Assembly (NCBI GenBank): GCA_016490735.1
Contig: JAEMWC010000008.1
Coordinates: 1,293,501-1,357,500, forward strand
Direction of reading: 5' to 3'
DNA from: Pachyseris speciosa
Taxonomy: Eukaryota > Cnidaria > Anthozoa > Scleractinia > Pachyseridae
Length of the DNA: 64,000 nt
Below the pieces are notes generated by a model. The model did no database searches and was not told the origin of the DNA. It saw nothing but the letters and a program-made list of their open reading frames with translations. Shown piece after piece: positions 33,901 to 45,800 of this stretch; positions within the stretch are counted from its first letter, which is position 1; every line of letters starts with the position of its first letter. The translations under genes and the position numbers were made by a program.

Positions 33901-34589
33901 TGTGAATTTGGTCTGTGGTACATCAAAGCGTTTATCAACGGAGTTGATAATATAAATTGACCACCGTACAGGGATTCGATTAGCTGACGTTTCGAGCGTT
34001 AGCCCTTCGTTAGCCCGTTGTGTAATTATATGCTAAGAACTGAAGCAGCGCATCGCTTTTTTTGGGCGTGCCTCTTAGACTCGCTCCTAATGTCATTCCA
34101 GTGCCTTCCACGTAAGCTAATTATATGAAAATACCGGCACGTTGTTGATACCACTAATTGCGTGAATAATTTTACGGTTAGAATCATGCTCTTGAAAAGG
34201 CATGTTAAATTTTGGCTAAGCACGTTTTTGGGCAGTGGATAAGTTATGATTAGAGCAGAATCCAAAAAAACTGAATGTAGACGAATTGTCGTGGACCTTA
34301 CAAACCTAAGTGTGCAAATTTAAAGCTACGCAGCTACTCACCTTTCAAAGCAAGGCAACACGACTACGAAATGCAAATCTCAGAAAATGGAGTGTAACTT
34401 TAGATTTTATTTCGCGCCCCTTGTTTTGGTAAAAATAATGCTGCTTCTCAATCGTCCATCTTTCTGCCTGGTACGTCTTTAGTTCCCGAATAGGCAACTA
34501 ACATCTATAATTGGGCACGTGTTTGTTTAAGGTTCAGTAACAACCCAAATTAAAGTTGGAAAGCGAAGTAATTATCTCAAGATCGCCTT

Positions 34590-35095
34590 CCACTACCTTG
34601 AAAATAACCTCCCACGCAGTCGTGGGGAGGAAGTGCCAAATACGAGTCCCAAAAAACGTGAGGTCAGACTAGACTACAGCCTAGTGCAAAGAAACACATC
34701 AAAAATAACAGTTTTAGACACGTGGCTAATCGTGAATAACATTGGTAAAACTCGGCCAAAATCTTTGATAGAGAGGAAAATATTCATTCAACAAAAAGAA
34801 GTGTTGATCAAACGTCATCAAACATGGAGTGCTAAACGTTCTAACTTTGTTGAAATAACATAATCGGTATAGCAATGTGATTGAAGGTGTAGCCGGGCTT
34901 CAGGCAAATGCTTAATCTAACAACAGCGCGATTTAAAAGCAAAACACAAACATCCACTTTGCATCGAGCTTCACAATGGGCCTCAAAAGGTTGCCGTTCC
35001 TACGCAAATACATTTGTTTGTGCCTGGTTAAAATGGAACTTGAAAAGCGAAAAAAATTTACGAAGGCAACGCGCGTCACGTTTACGCTTCGGTAG
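34590..35095. repeat. Insert present only in the left arm
   Basis: This block contains an inverted copy of the repeat unit seen at 33570-33900. In the right arm the flanking text AAGTTGGAAAGCGAAG is joined directly near 59430-59470. Either it was deleted there or it inserted here. Confidence 0.6.
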
Positions 35096-35299
35096 CGCGC
35101 CTAAGTTGGAAAGCGAAGAATGTAGGAAAGCAAACAGCAAGGATGGGTTCTATATTAACGGGAAGTCTGGTTGAATTTTTGGAAAAATAGGGTGAATTCA
35201 GAGTGAAAGATAGAAGGCTAGAAATTAATACACACAAAATCCAGTTTGTCCGCTAACGGGATCAGGGGCACCTTGTTAGATGACGCAATTTCCTTATCC

Positions 35300-35645
35300 C
35301 TGACTACACCTTCTAACATTGTTATACAACATTAATTTTCTTCGTTCAACAAAGTAAGAACATTTAGCACACCCAGCATCAAAGTTGGTGAAGCTGATGT
35401 CGCACCTATGTTGTCGGCAAGGAATCTGGGAGTTTGGTTCGACTCCCACACGGACATGTCTACTCGTATAATTATCCAAGACCTGTGGTAGCGCATTCTA
35501 CTATCTTGACAACATTCGTTCCATTAGGAAATCCCTCTCAAGGGAGCATACTGAACAGCTAATTCATGCCTTCATCACAAGTCGATTGGACCACTGTAAT
35601 AGCCTGCTCTACGTCGTTTCAGCATGTCGGATCACTTTATTATGT
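35300..35645 (+). pseudogene. LINE reverse transcriptase C-terminal fragment, left arm copy 2
   Basis: Same segment as the fragment at 32030, but with the Trp codon TGG kept (ARNLGVWFDS). It later drifts out of frame. No catalytic domain is present. Confidence 0.75.
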
Positions 35646-37734
35646 AAATGCTGAGATAATATGTTTCTGACCTGTACACGAATCTCAGTATCGATATCAT
35701 GCAACGATTAACAAAACTAAGGCTTTAAAATTCAGTATGCAATGCTCTCTGTCTCTATGCTACACCCTTCAGTCGAAAAAAACATACAATTTGCAAGGAT
35801 TAAAGATTAAGTCTTAAATCGTTATGTGCATCGACAGTATTTCTGCCAGAATTCGAATTATTTGGCAAGCTTGACAAGTAAACACTCTATTCACGTCATT
35901 GTCACTATTTCCTCAGCTCGTGTTTTTTTTTCCCTCTAACTCTTAACTCTTAAATCTTAAATTTAAAGGCGTTTGATCAAAATTATCAACCCAAATCTAT
36001 TTTGCTTGACTTTTTTGAATTCAGACGCAGATAAACTGACAATTTAAGAGTAGGTAATATGTCTCGAGAAAATCATTATTGATAGCAACAGTAATGACTT
36101 ACTATGGAGTGTGGAAGGTAGGGTCTTCTTTAAGGCTCGCAGTCTTTCCGAAGTTACGAAGATCGTGTTCAGAGCGTCTGAGGCGTAAACGAGCTGGTGG
36201 ACAGCTTTATATATGCGCACCATGTGATAAGGTTCACTGACTCTCCCCTTAGCCAAAGGCAAATTTTATGAAGTATGTACAGCATATAGATATACTTCAT
36301 ACTGCAAACGTGCAGAGAAAGCACGCTCAGGGGGCCAGCTTTGCTTTATGTTTAATTTTTATTGTTTTCTGCTTGATAAAGAACTAGTTACCGGAATGGT
36401 AACAACAAAGTTAGAACATTTAACAACCCATTTTAGATGACGTTTGATCAAAACTTCTTTTTGTTGAATGAATGTTTTCCTCTCTATCAAAAATTTTGGC
36501 CGACTTTTATCAATGTTCAACACGTTTAGCCATGGGTCTAGCATTGTTATTTTTTTGTGTTTCACTCTTAGCTATTGTCTGATCACGTTTTTAGGAGGAA
36601 TCCTATTAGGCACCTCGTCCTCATGAATGCGGCGTGGGAGGCTATTTTCAAGGAAGTCGTAGCCTATCTACCGTATCTTTTCTTACAGTCTTCAATCGAT
36701 CAATCAAGCGATCAATCTTTATTTCACTTTCACCCAAAAATTATAACTTAATAGCAAATAGAATCTTAGGGAACGGTGTAAAATGAGAGGAGTCCAAAGA
36801 AAGCATAGCTTGTAATAATATGGACCCCACCTAGTGGTACACAAATGATAAAAGGCTTAGCAGATTTTAGACAAAACAAAACAAAACAAATACATTCACC
36901 ATAATAATTATGCATGCAAAATAAGATAAAGTTTTGTAACAAAACGTAGACGTGAAATAAAGACTTGGAATCAATATTGAACTGAAATCAAACCAAAAAA
37001 TTAGAATAAATTTGGCGAGTTACCAAACTATAAACGAGACACGCGTTTAATCGTAGATATTCGATTCCTTCGTTTATTTGTTTCGCTTTTCGAGTTGTGT
37101 TAACCAGGCATGATGGAAGGGTAGAAATGAATACACACATAATTCCAGTTAGTCCGCTAACGAGATCAGGGGCACCTTGTTGTTGTGGCGCACTGTGAGC
37201 TCTTTGTCTACTTGAATTATTCACTTTAAATTTTAATTTACAACCCCATTCAAATCCAATATTTTCTAATTTTCCATAGTCTTCCACATTCCTTCATCCC
37301 TACTTTTATTCCTTCAAAACAATCCAAAAATCATCAAAAAATTCTCAAATATTGACTGTGCCAAGGACTATGACCTAATGGAGCCTTTTTTTTTTTTATG
37401 AAAAGAAATCTAAAAAAGTGCTGAAATAAAAGAAATCAAGCCACTTGATTAGACTGCATGCCCCTTTAAGCCTCATTGTTATTCTTGTAATTATCTCAAG
37501 AGTTTTCGTGATTCGTTCATGATCATTCGTCATCGAATTTTACTGTCATGCGTGCATGGCATGTTTACCTCAGTTCAACGTGGCAGCAAATTGGTTTGAT
37601 TTGCACTCATGCGTCTTGAGTTCACCGTGTTCGGTCATACTCTGCTAGTTATCTCGCTTTATAAATCCGCAAATGAATCACTAGAAAAAGGGAGTACGAA
37701 AAAAAAAAGTGCAATTTGGGAATTGAGTTTTATT

Positions 37735-38050
37735 CGAAATCTTTTCCTTTATTAAAACGTGACTTTTCTACATGATCGAGTCAGTATCTTTTTTTTTTTT
37801 TCTTTCATTAAAACGTGGCTATTCTACATGGGCGAGTCAGTATCCTAATTTTATTTATTCAAACGTAGCTTTTCTACATGAGCGAGTCAGTATGCTCTTT
37901 TTTCTTTATTAAAACGTGACTTTTCTACATGAGCGAGTCAGTCTTCTGTTTATCTTTGTCAAAACGTGACTTTTCTGCATGAACGAATCAATGTCCTCTT
38001 TTCTTTATAAAAAGGTGACCTTGCTACATGAGCGAGTCAGCATTCCGCTA
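37735..38050 (+). repeat. Tandem repeat of about 56-60 bp, left arm
   Basis: About six units share TTAAAACGTGACTTTTCTAC followed by ATGAGCGAGTCAGTA, separated by T-rich text. One more unit lies at about 38178. The inverted counterpart is at 56030-56480. Confidence 0.85.
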
Positions 38051-38919
38051 ATTTTGTCCGCTTAAGTAAATCATTCTACAACAAACAGAAAATAAATTCA
38101 CCTAAAACTGGCAGAAAACTGGTTTGGGAGTTTATTTGCAATCTGGGAATTGGATCAAATTCTAAATCTTTTTGTTTATTAAAACGCGACTTTTCTACAT
38201 GATCGAGTCAGGTACCGCGCTAATTTTGTCCATTTCAGTGAAAAAGTTCTACATCAAGCAGAAAATAAATTCACCTAAAAAAAAACACACCGAGTTCACA
38301 GAAACCGCAAAGCCTGGCATCACGTTTGCTTTGCGTCGTCGTTATTGCTTCTCGAAAGACGGTAGTGTCTTATCATATTACACAGCTGTCCACCGGCTCT
38401 TTTGCGCCTCGGACGCTCTGATATTAGTCATCGTAACTTGAAACACTGGGAGGCTGAAAAAGACCTTGACTTTTATTCATAAACGTAAGTCATTACTGTT
38501 GCTATCAATAATGATTCCTCGAGACATATCCCTACTCTAGTTATCAATTTATCTGTGTCTAAAAGAAGTCACCAACGAAAGACTATCCCTTGATTTGTAT
38601 AGATTGTATGTAACTGTGTGTGAGTGTGTTTGAGAGAGTTTTTATCTCGTTCCATTTTTACTCTTCGGATTGGAGTGGGGACTGCTGAAGCGCATTGCCA
38701 GAAATGTTGGTCAAGATGGCGGACGAGCATGCGCATTACATCCTAAATGGCGCCGAAATCCTTAGTGAATCCTTAGTGAAAATGCATGGGAATTCTGAAA
38801 TTTTCCAAAATACAAGACACACGAGTTGGAATATTCCTTAGCTCCGACTCGATATATGTTCAGCAGTGATTAAGCTATCCTTTTAAAACAAAAACTAATT
38901 AAAAGCCATAGGTCTACTT

Positions 38920-39085
38920 ACTTCCCTCGATGTTTCCATTTCAACCCAAGTTTTAGGTTCCTGCAGCCATACAATTCTTTAAAATATCACTAAATCTGTG
39001 CCAAATACTTGTCGATTTGAGGAACAACCGGATTATTATCAGCAGCTGAGCACGAAGGCTTATATAAAACCAAAACTAAAATGTA
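38920..39085 (-). promoter_or_regulatory. TATA box, start codon and splice donor, left arm (outward facing)
   Basis: On the minus strand, TTTATATAAGCC is followed by CGTGCTCAGCTGC, then about 100 bases later ATGGAAACATCGAGGGAA directly before GTAAGTAG. This looks like a promoter with a first exon of six codons. No downstream exon was identified, and an earlier ATG lies nearby. Confidence 0.3.
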
Positions 39086-39129
39086 AGGTATAACACCGTA
39101 CATAATTCTCTGCATGAACACCACCTTAT

Positions 39130-39870
39130 ATAATTGGTGTTGTGTAAATAGACGACTGTCGCAACGCTTTAAAAATACCTACAGGCACCAGTTATTCAAA
39201 ACACCGGTTGTAAAACCCTTTCTAAACGCCGTTCGTTAGAGTCCTTACAAAGGCATCTCGTAAGATCCCTTATAAACGCCGTTCGTAACAGTGCTCACAA
39301 ACTCTGTTCGTAAGAGTCCTTACAAACGCCGTTTGTAAGAATCCTTAAAAACGCAGTGCACAAGAGGCCCTTGCAAACGCCGTTCGTAAGAGTCCTTATA
39401 AACGCCGATTTTAAGATTCCTTACAATCGCCCTTCGTAAGAGTCCTTACAAACGCCGTTCGTAAGAGTCCTTATAAACGCCGTTCGTAAGAGACCTTAGA
39501 AACGCCGATTATAAGGTTCCTTACAATCACTGTTCGTAAGAGTCCTTATCAACGCCGTTCGTAAGAGTCATTAGTCCTTATAAAAGGCGTAGAAGGGACC
39601 TTACAAACGCCTTTCGTAAGAGTCCTCATAAACGCCGTTTGTAAAGAGTCTTTACAAACGCCGTTCGTAAGATTCCTTACAGTCGCCGTTCGTAAGAGTG
39701 CTTACAAACGCTGATCGTAACAGTCGTTATAAACGCTGCTCGTAAGAGTCCTTACAAACGCCATTCATAAGACTCTTTACAAGCGCCGTTCGTAAGAGAC
39801 CTTACAAACGCCGTTCGTTAGAGTCCTTAAAAAGGCCCTTTCCAATAGTTATTCCAAAAGCCGTTTCCAA
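39130..39870 (+). repeat. Minisatellite of about 25 bp units, left arm
   Basis: Units of CGCCGTTCGTAAGAGTCCTT followed by ACAAA repeat roughly 28 times with variation (ATAAA, GATTT, CACTG). Each unit contains the near palindrome GTAAGAGTCCTTAC. Confidence 0.9.
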
Positions 39871-40484
39871 GAGTCGGGCTTTCATAACGCCGTTTCCAAG
39901 AGTCCTTGTAACAGTCTGGACGCCGCTTGTAAGGGTTATAAACGCTGTACGACGCAATGTGAAGTACGTCGTTTGACCTAGTCGACTGATTTTATTTGGA
40001 TCGGTTGAGGCGTTCTCTACTGCTGGCCAGGCGTGAATAACGCCTGAAGATAAACTTTTGGTCAAACGCCGATCTTCACGTGAGCCGAACCAAACGCATA
40101 ATCATGTTAACATAATGTATAAGTCAGTCTCGATCTGATTATATTCGTGGCGCATAACTAATTTAGGCTGAATTGAGTTCGACGTTTGACTCAACAGGCG
40201 AAATTAACTTATTTGGCTTGACCTAAGTTTGGTGCATGTGAAGTACGGCGTTTAACCTCGGCCTTAAAATGCCCCTTGCTGGACTCAAGGTATTCTTACC
40301 CACGATATTTATGATACATTTCTCAGTTCTCGTAAGAATTTATTTCTGACCATAGCTTTCACTGAAAACTCCAAAACATTACAACTATTAACTGAAAGAA
40401 AGGAAAAAAACATCGTTCAGACATTTAATTTTTCCGAGTTTTATTTTATATCTCGGGAAATTGACTCGAGAGTAGTTGACAGCC

Positions 40485-41986
40485 TTACGGCGCGATTGTT
40501 ACATACTAATTGTAAATAATGGTATTATTAAAATATTTTCTTTTTTTTTCTAATGTTAGTCTCTAAACTTGAGTAACTTATTATAAATGAAAAATCGCCT
40601 TTGATACGAGCATTAGAGCATTATGAACGTGCACTAATTGGGAAAGGCAAGCCATAAGAACTAAGAAAATCAGAAAAATAAAATGAGATTTGCGGTTCTT
40701 GTGAGGAAAAAGAGAATATTTGAATCTGTTATGCCCATGCAGCTATGAAAATGTTCTAATTGTTATTTACAGGTCAGCGAATCCAAACTAATATACGTCA
40801 GTTATGAAAACACGTAATACTGTGCTAATGCTGTGCGAATTATTGTCGCAAAGAAGTAAAAGCTACAGGTACAATATAAAATTTACATGTGCTTGCTATA
40901 ATATATTATTAGCTTATAAAACGGCAGGCCTATCTATTGGTGTCTATGATATAGCAAGTAACGAGGATGGCAACGGCAACTTGAGCGCCAACAAAAAAGA
41001 AAAACAGGTTTAGTGAGGGAGTACATTATTTTCCCGTACTCCTCGAGACAACAGCGTTCAAAACATCAAAATTTTTAACTCATTCTGTTTGCTTAGTTTA
41101 AGCTTTGTGGTTATTGAGTCCCTGGAGAGGGCAATAATCGCGAAACAGTTGTATAAACGACAAGTTATATTTTGAAATGACATTTTTTGTTGCCATCGCC
41201 GTTGTCGTTGCTTCAGCTCCCTATTGCCTCAGCGCGCACAGTGGTCACTCGATTTCTGTGTACACTTTCCTCCTCGTACATTTAGCAGAACAAAAGAAGG
41301 CACTAGCTATATTTCTTTACGGTCACCTAAAAAGGAAAGAAACGACACAAAGAACGGTTAGATGTTGTCATCATTTCAGCTACGCGCACCTTCATCGTTA
41401 GATACTTAGATTGCAAAGAAAAACAACGACCTAACAAGTATTGTTTGATCACCATTATGCATGTAGCAAACACGCACGATCACTTACTCTATAGTTAATC
41501 TGTTATCACTTAATGTTGCATGATGTTGCACAATGTTTAGAGTGGAAGTGTAGTGGCTTTCTTATCATTTTGTCCGCATGGCAGATGTCTTTTAAGGTGA
41601 AATGCCAGAATTCGGTCGTTTACAGGTAGTAATATCCACAAAGGATAAGTCCAGTTTCCGATTCTTCTTTCTTGTGTGATAATTGAGGTCATCATCAATA
41701 AAATTTAAATTTCTAAACCTTCATTCAGGGGCGCTTTTTCTAGCATTTAAGATATTCCATTAAACTAGAGCCCGTAGAATGTCCCGTAAAATTGTTACCG
41801 TTCCACTATCGTCATTATCGTCCTCTTCATCGCTACGAGGTCGTTTGTTCCGCTAAAGAGTGCAATAAAGCACAGTTGTGTTGAGTATTAACTCCTAAAT
41901 CTCAATAATTACATGACACGTCCAGTACATTGTAGCTCCCTGGCATATTCAATTTAAAGTACAGCTGATGCCTTTTGGGTCGTGCC
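40485..41986. other. Left part of the loop; no gene recognised
   Basis: AT-rich. 40955-41225 has inverted ends (AACGAGGATGGCAACGGC and GCCGTTGTCGTTGCTTC) related to the AGGGAGC-ended element at 29033-29769, with the right end ending AGCTCCCT. The remainder may hold the 3' untranslated part of the minus-strand gene that follows. Confidence 0.4.
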
Positions 41987-42802
41987 TTAGTGAGAGTTCT
42001 GGCAGCAAATGAGAAGAGCACATCATGCTTACCTTAAAAGCAACACATTCACACGATAGTATTTCACTTTGTGTAATCTTTAGGTTAACCTGAACGAAAA
42101 TTATTCCAATTATGTACAAGTTATGAGTTGAGACAGTATCTTACATCTTACCTGTTTTTCCAACATTTGGAGCCGTTTTTCTCTAACCTTAAAGAAATGA
42201 TGACACGTTAGCGCCACGTTTACGTTTTAGAAATTTTATTTTTAGTCAGTGCAAGAACTTAGGGAAATAGAAAGTGCGTATATTTCTTATTTTCTGCTAC
42301 GTAACAGCACTGTAGTTACTGACAAGAATTTGCCTACAAAATAACAGAATGTGCTTGAAGATGTTTTTTGGACCAATGCACAGCAACTGTGAACATTTCG
42401 GATTAAAGACCACTCTTTTTACCAGAGAAAAGAATAAAGGTTTTAAAGAGGAACAATAGAGATATTTAGCAGTGGAATGTTATGAATCTGCTGTGAGAAA
42501 TGCACTTGGAAAATATACTGTCTACTGAAGCAAAGCGCTACTTTTTGAGTGTATAAATGGGTGGCTCACGAGTGCAGAGTAATAAATTGCATAATACCGG
42601 TACCTCTGAGAGCGGACGGCTTGAGTGAGCAGCTTCAAGCGCATCCCCCACTGCCCTTCTCATTACTGGAATGAAGTTAGTGTCATTTCCTAGTAGGAGA
42701 AGTGATCACATTAATACAATGATATCCTCATATGTATTATAATTTAGCTGAGAGTACTAAATTAAATATGAAATGAACCAAGTGCTGGGACTTAACAAAC
42801 GC

Positions 42803-42852
<50 letters not shown>

Positions 42853-45800
42853 TATTATTATTATTATTATGTATTGAAATCAATTATCTTCACATGTAAT
42901 TTCTTTCGTTTTTCAAAATAATAACAACGTTATGTCAAAACTGAGTTGCCTTTAGATTGCCAAAGAAATTGCTCACAGATGTATATCTTTAGGTTTGAGT
43001 TGCATTTCCTTCTGCCAGTGACGTGAATAGCCTAGAAAGTATCTCTTCATCTGTCATCGACATACATACCTGACACTATATCCCCCACAACCATTTGTGA
43101 GGAGGACATAGTGGGCTGGTACACCCTCAATTCCAAGTGTGTCTGCTCCTGTCCTGGTGGAGCTTTATTTCCACAAACTGAAAAAGTAAAATGCACTCAT
43201 CATGTCGTCTTTTTTTTTTCATTGCCTTAACCTCATTATCAGGTCCAAAACTGGTTATTTTGATGTCTCACCTAGGACAGCCTTGATTTGATTTAGTTCA
43301 TAAAATAATACCCAAGTGCTTTTTGATCTTTTTTTTTTCCTTTTCATTATTTCCTATTCTGTAATAGTTCATGTTAGAGTATGGTGCATACATGCACTTT
43401 ACTATTTCATGTTTATTCAATTATGGAAACCCAAAAGTAACTCTCAGGAATTTGAGAATATCTAAATAAGTCAACATATTTATAAGTAAAAGTGATGTAA
43501 CAAACAAACTATCAAAATTATCAAACAGGTCCGCGGATGAGGTAAGCATCAGCGTACTGGTATTTACTGATTTCGACCTTCATTCCCATTTGTAACCTGC
43601 ATTATAATGTAGCAAGCCACCTATCCAGCTCTTCTGTGTCAATAATGTGTTACTGTTTTTGTCTTACAACCACTCATTGGGGGCCTGGCTACTTAGTAGA
43701 GGTAAAAAACAGAAGAACCCTCATTGGGACTTTGTTTACTGGCCAGCTGCAAATAGAGGGTGGCCATTTAATAAATGGTTGTATAATAGTGGTTGATGGT
43801 TGTAGTTATTCTACAAAACATAATTTTAATTTTACACTAAAAACCTTATCCATGTATTTGTGTGGAAGGTGCTTGCAATGTACAAAATAATTAATCCACA
43901 GGTTATAGTTCAAGGTGCTAATTCAAGGAAGTAGAGCATCAGCAAATGCACCCTGTGCATGGAAGGTGATTTAAAACAATCACATTACCTTCATTGTCAA
44001 ATTGTGAGCCCATAAAGGCAACATAAACATAACACTGATCTAAAATGTTGTGTTCCAACATCAGTCTCCTGTAGGTAAAAACAAACACAGTCCATTACAC
44101 CCCCACTTGAAGAGAAACCCATACAATTAGGTGTCATATAACTGTATAGACTAACCATACCGGTTGCATATGTTACCTAGGGTCTATTCATTAACACAGA
44201 TAAAGAAGCACTGGATATGGCTACCGTTTTTGTTTGCCATTGCCATAATCTTAGACAAAGAGAAACGAAAACCGAAACTGGCTTGAAAGTTTTTAAACCA
44301 AAGAAAAATTTGAACCACAGCATCTACACAATTACATCTGCAAACAGTTTGATGCTCTAGTTTTCCTAGATAAGGACGATAAACTTCTCGTCTCACAACA
44401 CTTGTTCCTAATACTCTGTGGGATATTAAAGAACCAACACACTGTTCAAAAAAAGCTGTCGAAATGTGGTTTCCAGTGTCTGTTGACATTTTTGTACCAC
44501 GCATGGATTTGGTGGGTGGGTAAGATCAAATATGGACTGATAGCAGCTGCCAGAGGTGCCTTTACAGGCTGAAGTCCGATCCTAAGACTGTGTGAGTTAT
44601 ATAAATCTGTTACCAATCCAACCAACATATACAAGACCTAAGACTTTTATACTCATATAGAACTCGAAAGAATTTTGTTTTTGTTTGCTGACTTTTCAGT
44701 GACCATGGCAGCCCTTTCATACATGAGGGTTTCTTTACACTGCATATCTTTATTTCATTGGCCATTCCACACCCACCTCATATGCTCTGCAGCCTCTTTG
44801 GTGGGTCTGTATCGAATGATACAGGCTGGAACTACATCCAGCTGGCTTTGTAGTTTTACCTGCAAAATATCAACCATTTAATGCCACCTTTTTTGCTATC
44901 ATTCCTTAAAATTCTTTGAACCATAATTATCCACCACTTTATCACATACCTGCCAAGGTGACATACAGAGCAATGGAAGTCTCTGAGAGACCTGGTTCAG
45001 AAGCAGTAACTGCTCCATGATACGGAGGTCATAGGCTGGGCCATTTCCACTATCTGTATTTAAAATAATAGTGCACAGCATTTACTTACTACAATTGGCT
45101 CATTTTCATTCATGACCTATCAATTAAAAGCTGCCTGCATGCATATTGAGATCACTGTAATGTTAGCACACCAGGATTAATCATGATATAAAAAATAACT
45201 ACAGTGGAACCTATATTAAGCGGCCATATTCCAGTTAGAGGCCAGTTACCAGAGACCCGGCAGACAAAATTTTTATTAATCACCGTAAACAAAACCTTTG
45301 GAAGGAAGCTAGCAGCTTATATCCCTTCTTTGCAAATATATGTACGTAAATACGTACAGGTTTTATGGTCCAAACTAGCAGAAAGACCACTAAGACTACC
45401 ATCTAGAATTTAGTTTCCTGTAAACAGTGTGTCACAGGGATTGCTCAAAATCCCCAGAGCCCAATGGTAAGCAAATAACTTTAGTTACCGATATCTGCCC
45501 CATAGAGGAGATTTTCTTCCTCGTGTATTTCTCCAACTTGGCCATAAAAAAGAAAATTAAAGGAAAGTTCATTGAACTGATATGGTAATGAATAAAACGC
45601 GCACAGAACTGAAATTACAAAGTTAGAATCATAATCAAGACCTTGCCATTAGTGCCTGCAGCCTGTACATCTTAATACTAATATATATATTTAGCCAAGC
45701 CTAAAAGCGAAGCTCCAGAAGCATTCTTTTTCTACTGGCATTTACATATAGTCTGCTTGTCATATCACCCATCTGACCTCACTCAAGCTACAGACCTAAT

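Larger units (their letters stand above)
29977..40484 (+). repeat. Left arm of a giant inverted repeat (about 10.5 kb)
   Basis: It matches the reverse complement of 53561-63034 from end to end. The outer edge reads GAGCCTGAGTATTCGTTGTG and the inner edge CGAGAGTAGTTGACA. Identity looks around 97% in the inner part I compared (40030-40270). This arm has about 1.0 kb (near 33315-34350) and about 0.5 kb (near 34590-35095) that the right arm lacks. It is a mosaic of repeats: LINE fragments, a hAT-like MITE, minisatellites and promoter-like text. No intact gene is seen in it. Confidence 0.9.

Noticed and set aside
39130..39870. Possible CRISPR-like array of short repeats
   Set aside because: The units are contiguous and degenerate with no unique spacers. 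The context is a eukaryotic minisatellite.
44184..44634. Two overlapping minus frames within the loop gene
   Set aside because: Exons 44859-44777 and 44068-43989 join in perfect phase without this region, and no good donor follows these frames, so it is treated as intron.
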